64,000 nucleotides of DNA from Clostridium magnum DSM 2767 (GTDB lineage Bacteria > Bacillota > Clostridia > Clostridiales > Clostridiaceae). Where the stretch lies: NCBI RefSeq assembly GCF_001623875.1, contig NZ_LWAE01000008.1, positions 124,001 through 188,000 on the forward strand, given 5' to 3'. Under the pieces are notes generated by a model. The model was given only the letters and a program-made list of their open reading frames with translations, searched no databases and was not told the DNA's origin. Made by a program: the position numbers and the translations under genes. The stretch's first letter is position 1. Every line of letters begins with the position of its first letter. Shown piece by piece: positions 8,150 to 18,700 of this stretch.

Positions 8150-9148
8150 ATGGAAAATTTAAAAAATAAAAGTTTTTTAACATTAATGGATTTCACAACG
8201 GAGGAAATAGAATACTTATTAAGTTTAGCGAAAGAATTAAAAACTGCAAAAGCTCAGAGAACGGAAAAGCAAAAATTGAAAGGTAAAAATATAGCTTTAC
8301 TATTTGAAAAAGACTCAACAAGAACAAGATGTGCTTTTGAAGTTGCAGCTCATGATCAGGGAGCATATACAACTTACTTAGGTCCTACAGGAAGCCAGAT
8401 GGGTAAAAAGGAATCAATAGCTGATACTGCAAGAGTACTGGGAAGAATGTATGATGGAATTGAATATAGAGGATTTGGTCAATCCATAGTTGAAGAGCTT
8501 GCTGAGTATTCTGGGGTACCTGTGTGGAACGGATTAACAGATGAAGATCATCCTACTCAAGTTTTAGCAGACTTTTTAACAATACAAGAACATGTAGATA
8601 AACCACTTAACAAAGTAGTATTTGTGTATGCCGGTGATGGAAGAAACAATGTTGCAAATGCATTAATGATAGGTGCATCAAAGATGGGAATGGATTTTAG
8701 AATAGTGTCACCAAAGGAATTATTTCCAAAGGAAGAGCTAATTGAGAAATGCAGCAAAGTTGCAGAGGAGACAGGTGCAAAGATTACTTGTACAGATAAT
8801 ATAGCTGAAGGTGTTAAAGGTGCTGATGTAATATATACAGATGTTTGGTTATCAATGGGTGAATCCGTTGAGAATTGGGAAAGTAGAATAAAACTTTTAA
8901 AGCCATATCAAGTTAATATGGATATGCTTAAGATGACTGGGAATGAGAAGGTTATTTTTCAGCATTGTCTACCAGCTTTCCATGATCTAGGAACAAAAAT
9001 CGGCAAAGAAATTTTCGATAAATTTGGATTAGAGGAACTAGAAGTAACAGATGAGGTATTTGAAAGCAAGCATTCCGTTGTATTTGACGAAGCAGAAAAT
9101 AGAATGCATACAATAAAAGCAGTTATGGTAGCAACTTTAGGACAATAG
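8150..9148 (+). CDS. argF: Ornithine carbamoyltransferase
   Basis: 332 residues. Transfers carbamoyl from carbamoyl phosphate to ornithine, giving citrulline in arginine synthesis. The carbamoyl-phosphate site STRTR (about residues 56-60), the HPTQ motif and the ornithine-site HCLPAFHD are intact. The start at 8150 follows a G-rich ribosome site; the upstream TTG in frame is not needed. carA and carB follow at short spacing, so substrate and enzyme are made together; an anabolic role fits better than the arginine deiminase pathway, because no arcA or arcC is near. Confidence 0.95.
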   Translation: MENLKNKSFLTLMDFTTEEIEYLLSLAKELKTAKAQRTEKQKLKGKNIALLFEKDSTRTRCAFEVAAHDQGAYTTYLGPTGSQMGKKESIADTARVLGRMYDGIEYRGFGQSIVEELAEYSGVPVWNGLTDEDHPTQVLADFLTIQEHVDKPLNKVVFVYAGDGRNNVANALMIGASKMGMDFRIVSPKELFPKEELIEKCSKVAEETGAKITCTDNIAEGVKGADVIYTDVWLSMGESVENWESRIKLLKPYQVNMDMLKMTGNEKVIFQHCLPAFHDLGTKIGKEIFDKFGLEELEVTDEVFESKHSVVFDEAENRMHTIKAVMVATLGQ

Positions 9149-9221
9149 CATTTAGAAATTCATTACAGTTTATATTTTTTTAATGATTAAATAAATTCAA
9201 TTACTATGTGGAGGAGATACA

Positions 9222-10292
9222 ATGAAGGGAATATTATATCTTGAGGATGGAACAGTCTATATGGGTAAAGGGTTTGGTAAAAGTGGAACTTCAGTTGGAG
9301 AATTAGTTTTTAATACCTCTATGACTGGATATCAGGAAATACTTACTGATCCGTCCTATGCTGGACAGGTAATAACTATGACGTATCCTCTGATAGGAAA
9401 CTATGGTGTAAATAGATTTGCTTGGGAGTCAAAAAAATCCTTTGCCAGAGGGTTAGTGGTAAAATCCATATCTAATACACCTTCTAATTATACTTGTGAA
9501 AACTCAATAGATGAAATGCTTAAATCAATGAATATTGTTGGCATATATGGTGTGGATACAAGAAGTATTACTAAGAAAATTAGAAGTAATGGAGCTTTAA
9601 AATGTGTAATATCCACAGAGGAATTATCCATATCAGCTCTTGAAGATTGCTTAAAAAATGGACAGTATAATGAAGATTATATGGAAGAAGTAAGTACAAA
9701 AGAAATTATAACTATAAAAAACCAAGGTCCAAAGATAGCAGTTATGGATTTTGGTGCAAAAAATAACATTATAAATAACTTAAAGCACAGAAATTGTGAC
9801 ATTACAATTTTTCCTTATAATGCAACTTATGAGGAAATAATGGAGATTAAACCAGATGGAGTATTACTAAGCAATGGTCCTGGAGATCCTAAGAGCGTTG
9901 AATGTGCAATTAAGACCGTTAAAAAGATTATAACTAAGACTCCTACCTTTGGGATATGTCTTGGACACCAAATATTAGCACTGGCTGTAGGTGGAGATAC
10001 CTATAAAATGAAATTTGGCCACAGAGGAGGAAACCATGGAGTTTATGATATACAGAGAGACAGAGCTTATATAACTTCTCAAAACCATGGTTATGCAGTA
10101 GATGAGCAAAGTATAGAAGAAAAAGGTATGATTATTACACACAGAAACTTAAATGACAATTCTATAGAGGGAATGCAGCATAAAGAGCTGCCAGTTTTCT
10201 CAGTTCAATTTCATCCAGAAGGAGCACCAGGACCAGAAGATACATCTTATTTATTTGATAAATTTATGGGGTTAATGAAGGATAGTCGATAA
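9222..10292 (+). CDS. carA: Carbamoyl-phosphate synthase, small (glutaminase) subunit
   Basis: 356 residues, the normal length. The N-terminal domain begins GILYLEDGTVY with the CarA-specific FNTSMTGYQEILTDPSYAGQ block. The C-terminal class I glutaminase has the nucleophile Cys in FGICLGHQ, and the His-Glu pair in QFHPEG. It releases ammonia from glutamine for the large subunit. GGAGGAG precedes the start. Linkage to argF suggests an arginine-dedicated enzyme rather than a pyrimidine one. Confidence 0.95.
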   Translation: MKGILYLEDGTVYMGKGFGKSGTSVGELVFNTSMTGYQEILTDPSYAGQVITMTYPLIGNYGVNRFAWESKKSFARGLVVKSISNTPSNYTCENSIDEMLKSMNIVGIYGVDTRSITKKIRSNGALKCVISTEELSISALEDCLKNGQYNEDYMEEVSTKEIITIKNQGPKIAVMDFGAKNNIINNLKHRNCDITIFPYNATYEEIMEIKPDGVLLSNGPGDPKSVECAIKTVKKIITKTPTFGICLGHQILALAVGGDTYKMKFGHRGGNHGVYDIQRDRAYITSQNHGYAVDEQSIEEKGMIITHRNLNDNSIEGMQHKELPVFSVQFHPEGAPGPEDTSYLFDKFMGLMKDSR

Positions 10293-10360
10293 GAAGGTTG
10301 ATTTAAACTCAATATATTAACAACGTGAAGGTATTACTTAGATCAATTAGGAGGAATAGC

Positions 10361-13300
10361 ATGGGCAAAAACCTTAATATAGAAAAAGTGATGATAATAG
10401 GATCAGGACCGATTATAATTGGGCAGGCAGCTGAATTTGATTACTCAGGTACCCAAGCATGTAAAGCGATAAAAGAAGAGGGCATAAAAACCATTTTGGT
10501 AAATAGCAACCCAGCTACTATAATGACAGACTTACACATAGCTGATAAGGTATATATAGAACCATTAAATTTGGAAAGTCTTGAAGGAATAATCAAAGAG
10601 GAAAAACCAGATGGGTTACTAGCTGGTTTTGGAGGTCAAACTGCTCTTAATTTAGGTCTAGAATTAAAGGAAAAAGGAATTCTTGATAAATATGGAGTTA
10701 AATTATTAGGCGTAAATGAAGAGTCTATAGAGAAGGCTGAAGATAGAGAAGAGTTTAAAAAACTTATGGTTGAAATTGGCGAACCTGTTGCGATGAGCGT
10801 TATTGCTAATAATATAGAACAGTGTAAAGCCTTTGTAGAGAAATATGGATATCCTGTAATTATAAGACCTGCTTTCACTCTTGGTGGAACAGGAGGCGGT
10901 ATAGCAGATAACCATGAAAAACTAATAGAAATTTGTGAAAGAGGTATGAGTGCTAGTCCAATAGGACAAATTTTATTGGAACAAAGTGTAGCTGGATGGA
11001 AGGAAATTGAATACGAAGTTATAAGAGACGGAAAAGATAACTGTATTATCGTATGTAATATGGAAAACATAGATCCAGTTGGTATTCATACAGGAGATAG
11101 TATCGTAGTTGCGCCATCTCAGACCTTAACAGATAAAGAATATCATATGTTAAGACAATCAGCTCTAAAAATAGTTAGAAGCCTGAAGATTCAAGGTGGA
11201 TGTAATGTACAATTTGCACTAGATACTAAAAGCAGTGAATACGTAGTTATTGAGGTAAATCCAAGAGTAAGTCGTTCAAGTGCTTTGGCATCTAAGGCAG
11301 CAGGTTATCCTATTGCAAAGATAGCAGCTAAAATAGCAATTGGCTACAGTTTAGATGAACTTAAAAATTATGTTACACAAAACTCAAGTGCTTGCTTTGA
11401 ACCAAGTCTTGACTATGTTGTAGTAAAAATACCTAAGCTGCCTTTTGACAAGTTTGCAAAAGCAGAGCGCAGTCTAGGTACTCAAATGAAGGCCACTGGT
11501 GAGGTTATGGCTATCGATAGAATTTTTGAAGGAGCTCTATTAAAAGCTGTAACTTGTCTTGAAGGAAAAATAATAGGTTTAAAGATTGCATCAGTAGAAG
11601 ATATGGGCGATGATGAACTGCTTTTAAAGATCTCTAAGCAGGATGACGAAAGATTATTTGCAATTGCAGAGGCTTTTAGAAGAAATATTTCTATTGAACA
11701 AATTGAAAAGATTACAAAAATAGATATATGGTTCTTACACAGCATAAATAATATAGTTCAAATGGAATTAAGACTGAGAAATGAAGAATTTAGCATTGAG
11801 CTAATACATGAAGCAGAATCAATGGGATTTACAGATGCATATATATGTGAATGCACTGGTCTAAAGCAGGAAGCACTAGATAATATAAAGAAAATAAATC
11901 AGATTCGACCTGTGTATAAAATGGTAGATACCTGCAGCGGAGAATTTGAATCTGAAACACCATATTATTATAGCTGTTATGAACTTGAAGATGAAAATAT
12001 TATATCTGATGAAAAGAAGATAATAGTTATTGGTTCTGGACCAATAAGAATAGGTCAGGGAATAGAATTTGATTATTCTTGTGTTCAGGGAGTATGGGCT
12101 ATAAAAGAAGCTGGCTACCAATCTATAATAATAAATAACAATCCTGAAACTGTAAGTACAGACTTTGATACAGCAGATAAACTTTACTTTGAATCTTTAT
12201 ATATAGATGATGTAATGAATGTTGTTAATTGTGAACAACCAGAAGGTGTCATAGTACAACTGGGAGGGCAGACATCAATTAATTTAGCACAGAAATTACA
12301 GGACAGAGGTGTTAAAATATTAGGAACTTCTGTAGAAGCAATAGATGAGGCAGAGGATAGAGATAAGTTTAGAATGTTATTAGACAAAATCAATATTCCT
12401 ACCCCACAAGGTGTAGCAGTTACAAGCATTGAAGAAGCAATTAAAGCTGCACCAGAACTTGGATATCCTGTAGTTGTAAGACCTTCTTATGTAATAGGCG
12501 GTCGTGCTATGCAGGTAGTGTACGATGAGGCTTCACTAGTAAAATATATGACTGAAGCAGTAAACCTATCAAATGAGCATACTATATTGATAGATAAGTA
12601 TATCAAAGGTACTGAAATAGAGGTTGATGCTATTGCAGATGGGGAAGATATATTAATTCCTGGTATAATGGAGCATATTGAAAGAACAGGAGTACATTCT
12701 GGTGATAGTATTACAGTTTATCCTCATATTACTTTAAAACCTGAAGTAGTAGATACTTTGGTTAAGTATACTAAGCTTATTGCTAAAGAACTTAATATTG
12801 TAGGTCTTGTAAATATACAATATGCCTATAATGGAGAGAATGTATATGTAATTGAAGTAAACCCTAGAGCTTCAAGAACTGTGCCAATACTAAGTAAGGT
12901 AACACAAATACCTATGGTAAAATTAGCTGTAGATGCAATGCTTGGCAAAAAGCTAAAAGAATCACCTTATGGTGTTGGTTTAAAACAAATTAATAAATTC
13001 TACGCAGTAAAAGCACCAGTTTTCTCCGGTGAGAAAATAGTAAATGCAGATATGTATTTAGGACCAGAGATGAAATCCACTGGAGAAGTTTTAGGTATTG
13101 ATGAAGATTTAGATATAGCAATTTATAAAGCTTTTAGTGCTGCAGGGAACCATATACCAGTTGAAGGAAGCATTTATGTATCTTTTAATGATATAGATAA
13201 AAATGAAGGATCTGAAATTGTTAAAAAGTATTGTGAATTAGGATTTAAGATATATGCATCTGAAGGTACGGGAATGTTTTTACAGAATGAGTGTATTGAA

Positions 13301-13555
13301 TGTAGTATAGTAACTTTTGAAGAAGCTAAAGAATTAATATCAAGTGGGGAGCTTAATCTAGTAATCAATACTCCAACTATAGGCAATAATGATACTAGAC
13401 AAGGTTTCAAGTTAAGAAAAAGATGTTTAGAAATGGCAGTGAGAGCATTTACCTGCATAGATACTGCAAAAGTATTTTTAACTGCAATAGAGGTAAAGAA
13501 ATACGACAAAGAAGTAACTTATAAATCTTTAAATCAATATTTTCTAGAATCATAA
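10361..13555 (+). CDS. carB: Carbamoyl-phosphate synthase, large subunit
   Basis: 1064 residues with the two homologous ATP-grasp halves. The first starts at VMIIGSGPIIIGQAAEFDYSG and the second, near residue 550, at IIVIGSGPIRIGQGIEFDYS. The two halves phosphorylate bicarbonate and carbamate, and the last 130 residues form the MGS-type allosteric domain. The start is the ATG at 10361 behind TAGGAGGAA; an in-frame GTG 36 bases earlier has no ribosome site. It is the last gene of argF-carA-carB and is followed by a strong hairpin. Confidence 0.95.
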   Translation: MGKNLNIEKVMIIGSGPIIIGQAAEFDYSGTQACKAIKEEGIKTILVNSNPATIMTDLHIADKVYIEPLNLESLEGIIKEEKPDGLLAGFGGQTALNLGLELKEKGILDKYGVKLLGVNEESIEKAEDREEFKKLMVEIGEPVAMSVIANNIEQCKAFVEKYGYPVIIRPAFTLGGTGGGIADNHEKLIEICERGMSASPIGQILLEQSVAGWKEIEYEVIRDGKDNCIIVCNMENIDPVGIHTGDSIVVAPSQTLTDKEYHMLRQSALKIVRSLKIQGGCNVQFALDTKSSEYVVIEVNPRVSRSSALASKAAGYPIAKIAAKIAIGYSLDELKNYVTQNSSACFEPSLDYVVVKIPKLPFDKFAKAERSLGTQMKATGEVMAIDRIFEGALLKAVTCLEGKIIGLKIASVEDMGDDELLLKISKQDDERLFAIAEAFRRNISIEQIEKITKIDIWFLHSINNIVQMELRLRNEEFSIELIHEAESMGFTDAYICECTGLKQEALDNIKKINQIRPVYKMVDTCSGEFESETPYYYSCYELEDENIISDEKKIIVIGSGPIRIGQGIEFDYSCVQGVWAIKEAGYQSIIINNNPETVSTDFDTADKLYFESLYIDDVMNVVNCEQPEGVIVQLGGQTSINLAQKLQDRGVKILGTSVEAIDEAEDRDKFRMLLDKINIPTPQGVAVTSIEEAIKAAPELGYPVVVRPSYVIGGRAMQVVYDEASLVKYMTEAVNLSNEHTILIDKYIKGTEIEVDAIADGEDILIPGIMEHIERTGVHSGDSITVYPHITLKPEVVDTLVKYTKLIAKELNIVGLVNIQYAYNGENVYVIEVNPRASRTVPILSKVTQIPMVKLAVDAMLGKKLKESPYGVGLKQINKFYAVKAPVFSGEKIVNADMYLGPEMKSTGEVLGIDEDLDIAIYKAFSAAGNHIPVEGSIYVSFNDIDKNEGSEIVKKYCELGFKIYASEGTGMFLQNECIECSIVTFEEAKELISSGELNLVINTPTIGNNDTRQGFKLRKRCLEMAVRAFTCIDTAKVFLTAIEVKKYDKEVTYKSLNQYFLES

Positions 13556-13615
13556 AACGGAAACTTAACTTATACTCCGAAATATGCTACCAAGCTTTAG
13601 CACTGTTAAATGATA

Positions 13616-13666
13616 GCAAAGAACGTATATAGATTTGTGTAAATTCAAATCTATATACGTTCTTTT
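13616..13666 (+). terminator. Terminator of argF-carA-carB
   Basis: Stem AAAGAACGTATATAGATTTG with its complement, loop of about 8 nt, and T-rich end. The A-rich left side would let it also act for the minus strand. Confidence 0.85.
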
Positions 13667-13762
13667 GCATGTATAGTTGGTAATTATGGTAATAATAACA
13701 TTAAAGATAAAAATACAAATATAGGTTTATATACGGAAAAATAAAAACAATCATGTTTAATT

Positions 13763-14308
13763 TTAAAGCATTTTAACAACAATGGCAGCCATTTCTTTAG
13801 GAGGAACCTTCATATCATCCTTTAGCCACTGTTGTATTACTCCAATACAGCCTGATATGGCGAAAGGCATGCAATAATGAGCTTCTGTTTCTGAGGTTGT
13901 ATTGTCTAGAGGAATCTTGCAGTGGTTTATAGCATCCTTAAGTTTTTCTATAAAAGTATGATCCCCATCATGACGAAGAAATATCTTGCACATTTCAGAA
14001 TTAATCTGTATGAACTCAAATAGATAGATAAAAAAAGATAGCATGTCATCATATGTGGTAGCTTTCTCTGAAAATTTCTCATAGGTCTCGCTGAAATCAT
14101 TAATCAGTTCAGATTCTATCTTCTCTACCATATCAAATATATCTTTGTAGTAAAAATAAAAAGTTGATCTATTAACATTTGCTAAGTCAGTAAGCTCTTT
14201 TACTGTAATATTATTAATTTTTTTTTCAGACATAAGCTTTGTTAAAGATTGAAGTAGAGCTTTTTTAGTTCTCTGTATACGCCTATCAAGTTTCTTTTCT
14301 TCCATCAT
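13763..14308 (-). CDS. TetR-family repressor of the adjacent RND efflux pair
   Basis: 181 residues. The N-terminal DNA-binding domain shows the TetR helix-turn-helix (NNITVKELTDLANVNRSTFYFYYKD, given here only for its Y-Y-KD end, about residues 33-58). The C-terminal ligand domain resembles the TetR_C_7 group. Two adjacent ATG codons are possible; the second, at 14305, has better spacing from AAGGAG. The gene is divergent from the efflux operon, and a 35-bp palindrome lies just upstream of it. Control of the RND pair is inferred from this arrangement. Confidence 0.88.
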   Translation of the reverse strand: MMEEKKLDRRIQRTKKALLQSLTKLMSEKKINNITVKELTDLANVNRSTFYFYYKDIFDMVEKIESELINDFSETYEKFSEKATTYDDMLSFFIYLFEFIQINSEMCKIFLRHDGDHTFIEKLKDAINHCKIPLDNTTSETEAHYCMPFAISGCIGVIQQWLKDDMKVPPKEMAAIVVKML

Positions 14309-14335
14309 AAAAACTCCTTAAAAAATATTTTGATA

Positions 14336-14370
14336 GTTATCCAACACCTGTAGGTTTTGTGCTGGATAAC
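14336..14370. promoter_or_regulatory. Palindromic TetR operator
   Basis: Perfect 12-bp arms GTTATCCAACAC and GTGCTGGATAAC apart from one position, separated by 11 bp. It lies right upstream of the tetR start. A further half-site TTGGATAA (14434-14441) lies at the likely transcription start of the efflux operon, so both promoters could be repressed. Confidence 0.7.
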
Positions 14371-14395
14371 CGACAAATCCAAAGTACATTAATGC

Positions 14396-14424
14396 TTGAA
14401 GATGTATAATTTACCTTTTATAAT
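14396..14424 (+). promoter_or_regulatory. Promoter of the RND efflux operon
   Basis: TTGAAG (14396-14401), 17-bp spacer, TATAAT (14419-14424). A TTGGATAA half-site identical to the operator arm lies ten bases downstream. Confidence 0.6.
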
Positions 14425-14496
14425 AAACACATGTTGGATAAAGTGCAAGTGTTTTATATATTCTAATATAATTATTTAAATTACAGGAGGTATAAC

Positions 14497-15711
14497 ATGA
14501 ATAAAAAAATTCTATCTGTTTGTTCTTTATTTATAAGCATAATTATACTAGGTGGATGCGGCAGCAAAGGGGACTCGGAAAAAAGCAATACTAAAAGTTA
14601 CCCTGTAAAAACTTTAGAGGTAAAAAATGAAAACTACCCTATTTCTTTAGAATATGAAGGAATAACAGGAGGCAGTGAAGTGAGAAAGCTTTCTTTTAAG
14701 AGTTCTGGAAAAATATCTAAAATATATGTGTCAAAGGGACAACAGATAAAAAAAGGTGATTATTTAGTTGATTTAGATAAAAGTGATTTAAACCTTGATA
14801 TGGAAGCTTCTAAAGCACAGATGGATTCAGCCTCTGCACAGTATAGTAAGGCAGTAAATGGTGCTGAAGAGCAAGATATAAATAAAGCTGAGATAGCAGT
14901 GAAAAATGCTGAGGATAACTATAATTATTATAGGGACTTGTATGATAAAAATGCTAAACTGTATCAAAGTGGAGCAATTTCAAAGCAAGAATTAGAGGGT
15001 GCCAAGCTTCAAGCAGATAGCTATGAAAGTGCTTTAAATAGTGCGAGACAAACTCTACAGCAGCTCCAAAATGGAGCTAGAAAGGAAGATAAACAAGGAC
15101 TTCTAGCTCAATTAAACGCTGCAAAGGCTAGTTATGATTCAAAAGTAAATTTAGTACAGGACGCTTCCTTAACCTCAGATGTAGATGGTTATGTTGTAGA
15201 TGTACTCTGCAGGGAAGGGGAAATGCAGTCTGCTGGTAATCCTGCTGTTTTATTAAGAAGTGAAAATCAAGTTGTTACAATAGGGTTATCCTCTGATGAT
15301 GTTAAGAAAGTAAAAACAGGAACAAAATCACAGGTTAAAATCAATAATGATAAGGTGGAGGGAGAAATCATAAATATAGTTCAAATGTCAGATAAAACCT
15401 CTGGAACCTATAGTGCTGAAATTAAGCTGTTAAATCCCATCGATAACAGTACATTTTATATTGGCGACACTGTAAAAGTTTATGTTAGTGTAGGGGATAA
15501 GAATTCCATATGGATTCCTATTAGCAGTATTTTAAATGATGGAGAAGACTATGTCTATATAGTAGAAAATGGACATGCTACTAGGAAAAATGTAACCTTA
15601 GGGGCTACAAATGAAGGTAAGGTTGCAGTAGAAGGCTTAAAACCTAATGACAATCTTATTATTGAAGGCATGAAAAATATAAAAGCTGGTTATGGGGTTA
15701 CAATAAAGTAA
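14497..15711 (+). CDS. RND efflux adaptor (membrane fusion) lipoprotein
   Basis: 404 residues. Lipoprotein signal with LGGCGSK (Cys about residue 22), then two halves of a lipoyl domain (ISKIYVSKGQQIKKGDYLVDLD and SDVDGYVVDVLCREGE, quoted for their KG and GD turns) flanking a long alpha-helical hairpin (about 95-210), and a beta-barrel with C-terminal IEGMKNIKAGYG. This is the HlyD/AcrA adaptor fold. In a Gram-positive it would link the pump to the cell wall rather than to an outer membrane channel. It is the first gene of the operon, 13 bp before the pump. Confidence 0.88.
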   Translation: MNKKILSVCSLFISIIILGGCGSKGDSEKSNTKSYPVKTLEVKNENYPISLEYEGITGGSEVRKLSFKSSGKISKIYVSKGQQIKKGDYLVDLDKSDLNLDMEASKAQMDSASAQYSKAVNGAEEQDINKAEIAVKNAEDNYNYYRDLYDKNAKLYQSGAISKQELEGAKLQADSYESALNSARQTLQQLQNGARKEDKQGLLAQLNAAKASYDSKVNLVQDASLTSDVDGYVVDVLCREGEMQSAGNPAVLLRSENQVVTIGLSSDDVKKVKTGTKSQVKINNDKVEGEIINIVQMSDKTSGTYSAEIKLLNPIDNSTFYIGDTVKVYVSVGDKNSIWIPISSILNDGEDYVYIVENGHATRKNVTLGATNEGKVAVEGLKPNDNLIIEGMKNIKAGYGVTIK

Positions 15712-15724
15712 AGGAGAATTAATT

Positions 15725-18700
15725 ATGAGATTAATTAAAGCAGCTATAAAAAATAAAAAAATTGTACTTGTTTTAGTAGCTATTGCTATTATAAGTGGCT
15801 TCTATTGTTACTACATTATTCCTAAGCAAGAAAGTCCCGATGTTTCATCTCCTGCTGCCATGATTACCACTATATATCCTGGGGCTTCCTCCAGTGATAT
15901 AGAAAAGTTGGTCTCAAAAAAGATAGAGGACAAGGTAGAAGAGATAAGTGGTTTTGATTATGTAGAATCCTACTCGCAAAATAGTGCATCTATAGTTATT
16001 GTCAACTTAAATAATGATGCGGATAAAGACAAAGCCTGGAGAGAGTTAAGAGATAAGATAAAGGATTTAAAGTCTGAGCTTCCAGATGGCTGTGAGGAGA
16101 GTCAGATAGACACCAAACTGACAGAGACTGCAGGTATGATTATAAGTATATCGGGCAAAAATTATACTTATGAGCAGTTAGGAAATTATGCGGATGATAT
16201 AAAGAAACAATTGAGTAGTGTCAGTGGTATTTCTAGATTTGATATAGAAGGCAAACAGAAAAAGCAGGTAAAAGTAGAAGTATACTTAAGTAAAATAAAT
16301 AAATATCCTATTTCTATTGAAGATGTATGTTCTGTATTAAAAGCACAAAATATAGATATTCCTTCAGGATCTTTGAATTTAGCTAGTGGAAAAATAAAGG
16401 TTAAAACACCAGGAGCCTTTACCTCCATTCAAGATATACAAAATACTATTGTTGGCGTATCAAGTACTACCGGGGAAACTGTAAAAATTAAAGACATAGC
16501 AAAAGTAGCTATGGATTATGATGATGATTCTGATTATAAATATACCAATAATGGAACTAACGCAGTTTTACTATCAGGCTACTTTCAAGATAATAAAAAT
16601 ATAGTCTTAATAGGTAATGATACAACAAAAAAACTAGATGAAATAAAAAAACAGCTTCCAAAGGATTTAGCTGTAGATCAGGTTATATTTCAACCTAAGG
16701 ATGTAAATAATTCAGTATCATTTTTTATGAAGAATCTTAAAGAAGGTGTAATCCTAGTAGTTATAGTGGTGCTCATAGGTATGGGAATAAGAAATGCCTT
16801 AGTAGTATCTTCAGTTATTCCTATATCCATAGGCATGTCTTTTTTAGTAATGTATGTACTTGGAATAAAAATTCAGCAAATGTCTACTACGGCACTAATC
16901 ATAGCACTGGGAATACTGGTGGATGATGCTATTGTAATAGGCGATATTATCCAGGTAGGAATAGATGAAGGAATGACTGGAGATGAAGCAGGTGTTAAGG
17001 GTATAAATAAATTGTTTGTACCTGTATTTACTTCCACATTAATTATTGTTGGAGCCTTTTTACCATTGTTAACAATCCCTGGTGCAGTGGGTGAATTTTT
17101 AAAAACTTTACCTCAAGTAGTAATAATTTGTGTAACCTGTTCCTATATATCAGCTTTACTTATAACTCCAGCTATGTCTTCCTTAGCTTTTAAAAAAAGC
17201 AAGAGTGCTGATAAGGAAAGTAAGATTAGAAAAATGTTCCACAAACTTTTAACTTATGGACTTGGGAACAAAAAGAAAGTTATTATTGCGGCTCTTGCAG
17301 TATTCATAGTGTCTGTGGGAATAGCACAAACCTTAGGGATGCAATTTTTCCCTCGCGCAGATAAAGATATAGTATATGTGGATATTACCAACGAAAAAGT
17401 TGAAGATATTAACAGTACATCAAATTTGGTAAAGCAAGTGGAAGATGTACTTAAGTCACAAAAGGAGATTACTTCATACACTTCAGCCATAGGTGGAGGT
17501 ATGCCTAGATTCTATATTACTTTACCTACAACAACTCCAGCAAAGGATACTGCTCAAATTTTAGCAAATGTGGATTTAACTAAAACGAAGAAGTTTGAAA
17601 GCAATCAAGAACTGGCTGAGCATGTGCAAGACGTATTAGATGCTAAAATCTCAGGAGGCACAGCTACAGTAAAACTATTGGAGGTAGCTGAACCAATCGG
17701 ATCCCCTGTAAGATTAAGACTTACTGGAGATGACCTGGACAAAGTCTATGCAGCCTCAGATAAGATACAGCAACAGCTAAAAAGCATTCCTGGAACCTCA
17801 AACGTAAGAGATGATGCCGCAAAAAAGACTTATGAATATGAGGTGAATATAGATACCGCAAAAGCATCATCACTTGGTTTATTAAAGTCAGATGTCTTAA
17901 AGCAGATAAACATTGCTTTAAAAGGCTACAGCAGTTCTGTATATAGAAAAAATGGTAGTGAGTATGATATATTAGTTAAAACTAATATATCCACTGTAAA
18001 GGAGCTTGAAAACTTACAAATTAAATCTAGTGTTACTGAAAATAAAGTGTTGTTAGCACAAGTAGCTTCTATTGCCTTGAACTCAGAGTTGGATCAGATA
18101 AAACATTATAAGAAAGATAAGACAATTACTGTATATAGTGATGTAAAAACAGGTTATAACTCTGTAGATGTAGAAAATGCACTAAGCAGTAAGCTAAGTA
18201 AAATAGACTTAGATGGAGTAAAGGTTATTTATGATGGTGAAAAGTATCAGATAGAAAAGAACTTTACCAGCCTTGCTTTAGCAGGAGTGCTTACTATATT
18301 AATAATTTATATACTGTTGTTTATTCAATTTAAATCCTTTATACAGCCTCTTGTAATTATGTGTTCTCTACCACTATCCCTGATAGGGGTAGTAATAGGA
18401 CTTCTAGTATTTAGAATGCCACTATCATTAACTGCTGTAATGGGTATAATAAGTCTAATTGGGGTAGTTATAAGAAATGCCATATTGCTTATAGAATATA
18501 TAATTGAAGGAAGAAGTGAAGGTCTATCTATAGATGAAGCTTGCCTTCATGCTGTAAGCCAAAGATTTAGACCTATAATATTAAGTTCTGCAGCAACCAT
18601 TACGGGGATAATTCCGCTTGCATTTTCAAAGAGTGCCTTGTTTGGACCTATGTCAGTAACAATAATGTTTGGTCTTTTAACTGCAACTTTCCTTACTTTT

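Noticed and set aside
13174..13509. 111-codon minus-strand frame inside carB
   Set aside because: Antisense to conserved carB codons and without a ribosome site; a shadow frame.
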